Of a DNA stretch of 64,000 nucleotides, positions 61,305-64,000 are shown piece after piece; the first letter of the stretch is position 1; each line of letters starts with the position of its first letter. The notes under the pieces are model-generated. The model ran no database searches and was not told where the DNA came from. It was given only the letters and a program-made list of their open reading frames with translations. The stretch spans positions 914,419-978,418 of the forward strand of contig CAJNOP010000026.1 of assembly GCA_905250075.1 (NCBI GenBank). The letters run 5' to 3'. The DNA is from Rotaria sp. Silwood1. Taxonomy: Eukaryota > Rotifera > Eurotatoria > Philodinida > Philodinidae. A program made the position numbers and the translations under genes.

Positions 61305-64000
61305 TAAATCTGTACCATTATGAATCATAACAATCAGTTATCAAGAACGAGTTTGTAATGCTCAAGAAGAGTGTTGCATATTGGACAGTTGATTAATTGA
61401 TGTTTCTGTTGTCATTATAATCATTTTCATTGTATCAGGTCTTGTTTAACTAATCATTGTGTGTATTAGAATTTTTTCATAAAATTTCCGTTTATTTTCA
61501 TTTTTTTCAATTCTATAGAACATTTTTGTTTATAGAATCGCAAGATTAAAGCTTAGATATCTTAAAAAATACATCTTATCAAGAATATTTCAGAGAAGTT
61601 TTTAATGAAAATGTTCTACTGGCATGTACTGGTTATATGTGCGTTTAGACAATAAGAAATTGTAATGCGCATATTCGAATTCGTATCAATTGTTTTGACG
61701 AAAATACATTGATACAGATAATAATAATTATAATAGCATATTTTTGAAAATATTAACAAAGAAAGAAAATTATCGAAGGTAGATCAAATAAATTAGTTGA
61801 TTTTATATTTGAATATCATTTCAAATATTATTTCATTTCAAACTTCTTATTTCATCAAGAAAACGATCAGCATATTTCTTTTTAATTACGCCCTCTTTAT
61901 TATTATACTAGAAATTTCTTAAAAGGATAAATATCGTAAACATTCATAGCTACTTGATTCATACGACCATGAGCGATATAAGTGCAAAACAAAAACACAA
62001 TATATATATGTATCAAAAACAATCGTTAATCATGAAGAAGAGACGAAAATAAATCTAGTAATTGGAAAGAGAAAAGACAAAGAAAAAAATATCATGGATA
62101 TATGACGAAATAAGTAGAGAAAACAAACTAAGGAAATAACAACGTAAATAATTACATGATCGATTTCACATGTATAAATATCCAAGCCATAAAAGAAGCA
62201 GTGATTCATGACTTGTGCGCATAAGACTGACTAATTGGTTTCGAAAAAAAAAACACAAGGATTATCATATTTACTCTTATTATAGATGCATCCTAGTAAA
62301 ATAACGTACGATACAAAAGTAATGCGACAAATGTCGGACCCTATTTCTCTTCAATAGAAAAGTATTGAACAGAAAATGTTTTACTAAAAGACAGAACTTT
62401 TTCTTCTCTTTCGAATCATGTATAATTTTCTATTGTCATCCGTTCTTAAACAAAATGATACACAAGAAAAGAGGAACGCCCTTAAAAAGCATTCATACTT
62501 TTTGTGAGATACAAAAATCATAGTGTAAAATATTATTTTCTATAAATCTTTTACAAACACGTTTTGAAACGAATATTTTTTAATTAATTGATAGGATATT
62601 GTCTCGTCTTTCGATTAGTATATGATTTATATTGTTCACACACTCGTACATGAAAAGGAACAAGTAAAAAACGAGAAACCTGAGTGAAATAAATTTATAA
62701 TTTTTACATGAACTCATCAAAAACATTTTATTAGATGATAATTAGTACGATCTTTGTGGATTCATTTAAAAGATCTTGTCAAACTGTATTTTCTTCGACT
62801 TTTATGAACTCGTTAAAAACATCTTGTAAAACAACAGTTCGTTGTAATCAATTATTGTTTAAAAGATATTTTTAATGAATTTATTTAAAAATTATAAATT
62901 TATTGTACAAGTGTTTCTCTTCTTTTTTGTCTCGTTTCACTTAGGAATATTTGACAAATATGAATCATACACTGTTCGAAAGAAAAGAAAATCTTCTATC
63001 AACTGATAAATAAAATATTCCCTTCAGAACCTATTTATCAAAAAAATATAAGAATCGACATTTCGTGCGTCTTTTTATAGAAAAAGTGCGGATGCTTTTT
63101 TAAGAGTGCTTCTCTTTTCTGTTTCGCTCATGAGTGGAATATAAAAAGAAGTTATATACGATTTGAAAGAGAAAAAAACTACTCTCTCTTTTAATAAAAC
63201 CTTTTTCGTTCAATATCTTTCTATCGAAAAGAAATAGGGTTCGACATATGTCCATTGCTTGTGTACCGTATGTTATATTCTTGTAAAAGTGTAAATGATC
63301 GAAATCTGTTTTTTTTTGTTTCAATTAGATCTGATGTTTTCTTGACTTATCATTTGACTTACTCTTCTACGGACTCTTTATTTATTATTTAGAGAAGTTC
63401 TATAATTCGAGCACAGAAGACAGTGATAATTCAATTCGAAACTCATTTCTAAATTATCTTAGAAGTAATTCTTCTTGAGTTTTGGTTAGAAATGAATATA
63501 GAGGAAATCTGCAAGTAAAGTATGGAAAACTGTAAGCACGAATATATCTTTGTAAGGCATCTTTTGATATGAGTTCTACTATCTTTCATCTATCTTAATT
63601 TATAAAATATTGTATGAATGCTTGAAAAAGTTTTAAGCATTGCTGATTTCAAAGATATCTTATTCGCCTAAGTAGAAGTTAGATATTTAAATTCTTTAAT
63701 GACATCTATTCTTTAATCCTTCATATAGATATCAACTACTGAATCTTGTACTTGTGACTGAAAAACCTGCACTAATGTTTTGGACAATGTCATTGATTAT
63801 TTTCGCCTTCTGAAATAAGTTTCTTTTTTTCGCGTATTCTTGTTCCTTCTTCAAAAAACTTAATCATATGCTTAATTCTTTGGCATATTAATGAAGATAC
63901 GAGTATTTTGAGATTATCAACAAATATATGACTAGAATAAGCATTTATACATACAACAAGATCATAATGAAACATAACAAATAGATATAGGCTCAAAATA
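61305..64000. other. Intergenic to window end, no gene recognised
   Basis: AT-rich sequence without conserved coding segments. The minus-strand frames at 63100-63324 and 63790-63996 are low-complexity and unconvincing. Confidence 0.45.

Noticed and set aside
61040-61318. 92-codon Val-rich minus-strand frame
   Set aside because: It is the reverse reading of ACA/ACT threonine codons (V/D-rich) of the Thr-rich stalk.

Overview
The window looks like AT-rich nuclear DNA of a small invertebrate, most likely a bdelloid rotifer (Rotaria/Adineta type). The reasons are very short introns (about 50-70 nt) with GT-AG ends between conserved animal exons, dense gene packing, an ADP-ribosyltransferase/TPR protein of the type expanded in bdelloids, and several genes whose start codon sits just after a 3' splice site, as expected where spliced-leader trans-splicing is used. 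The species call is inference; the animal gene content is read directly from the sequence.

Layout. 1-2.4 kb holds nothing recognised. 2.36-3.21 kb (+) is an F-box protein. 4.8-13.4 kb (-) is a complete SPT6 gene of 17 exons (about 1,717 codons) with a hAT-type MITE in its longest intron. 13.4-19.8 kb is a gene-poor block with a composite CCGA/TCGG-rich element, a foldback, a 32-bp minisatellite broken by an assembly gap, and a second hAT-like foldback. 19.8-35.1 kb (-) is a complete RALGAPA (Ral GTPase-activating protein alpha subunit) gene of 31 exons (about 1,934 codons) with a Tc1-like and a mariner-like foldback in its introns. HSPA13 (35.6-36.9 kb, +) is divergent from it. A seven-exon AT-hook nuclear protein follows (37.4-41.9 kb, +), then the small mitochondrial genes STMP1 (43.9 kb) and frataxin (44.2-44.7 kb). 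A 5.5-kb stretch with GC-richer patches and a probable non-coding exon leads to a NALF1/FAM155-type NALCN channel auxiliary subunit (50.2-51.9 kb). Then come a PLAAT/LRAT-domain protein (52.5-54.9 kb, with another foldback in an intron), DPH3 (55.3-55.7 kb), an ART-TPR protein (56.0-58.1 kb) and a small Thr-rich membrane protein (60.9-61.3 kb). The last 2.7 kb holds nothing recognised.

Exon joins were worked out by hand. For all six multi-exon genes the summed exon lengths are divisible by three and the joined proteins line up with the family through the junctions. The host genes are mostly housekeeping: transcription elongation, Ral signalling, ER/microsomal chaperone, Fe-S assembly, diphthamide synthesis. 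The most unusual content is the set of unrelated foldback DNA elements (three of them inside introns, where they should form long RNA hairpins), the helically phased minisatellite, the STMP1-FXN tandem pair, a repeated A-x-K-S-T motif in the AT-hook protein, and the ART-TPR protein with an unassigned N-terminal domain.
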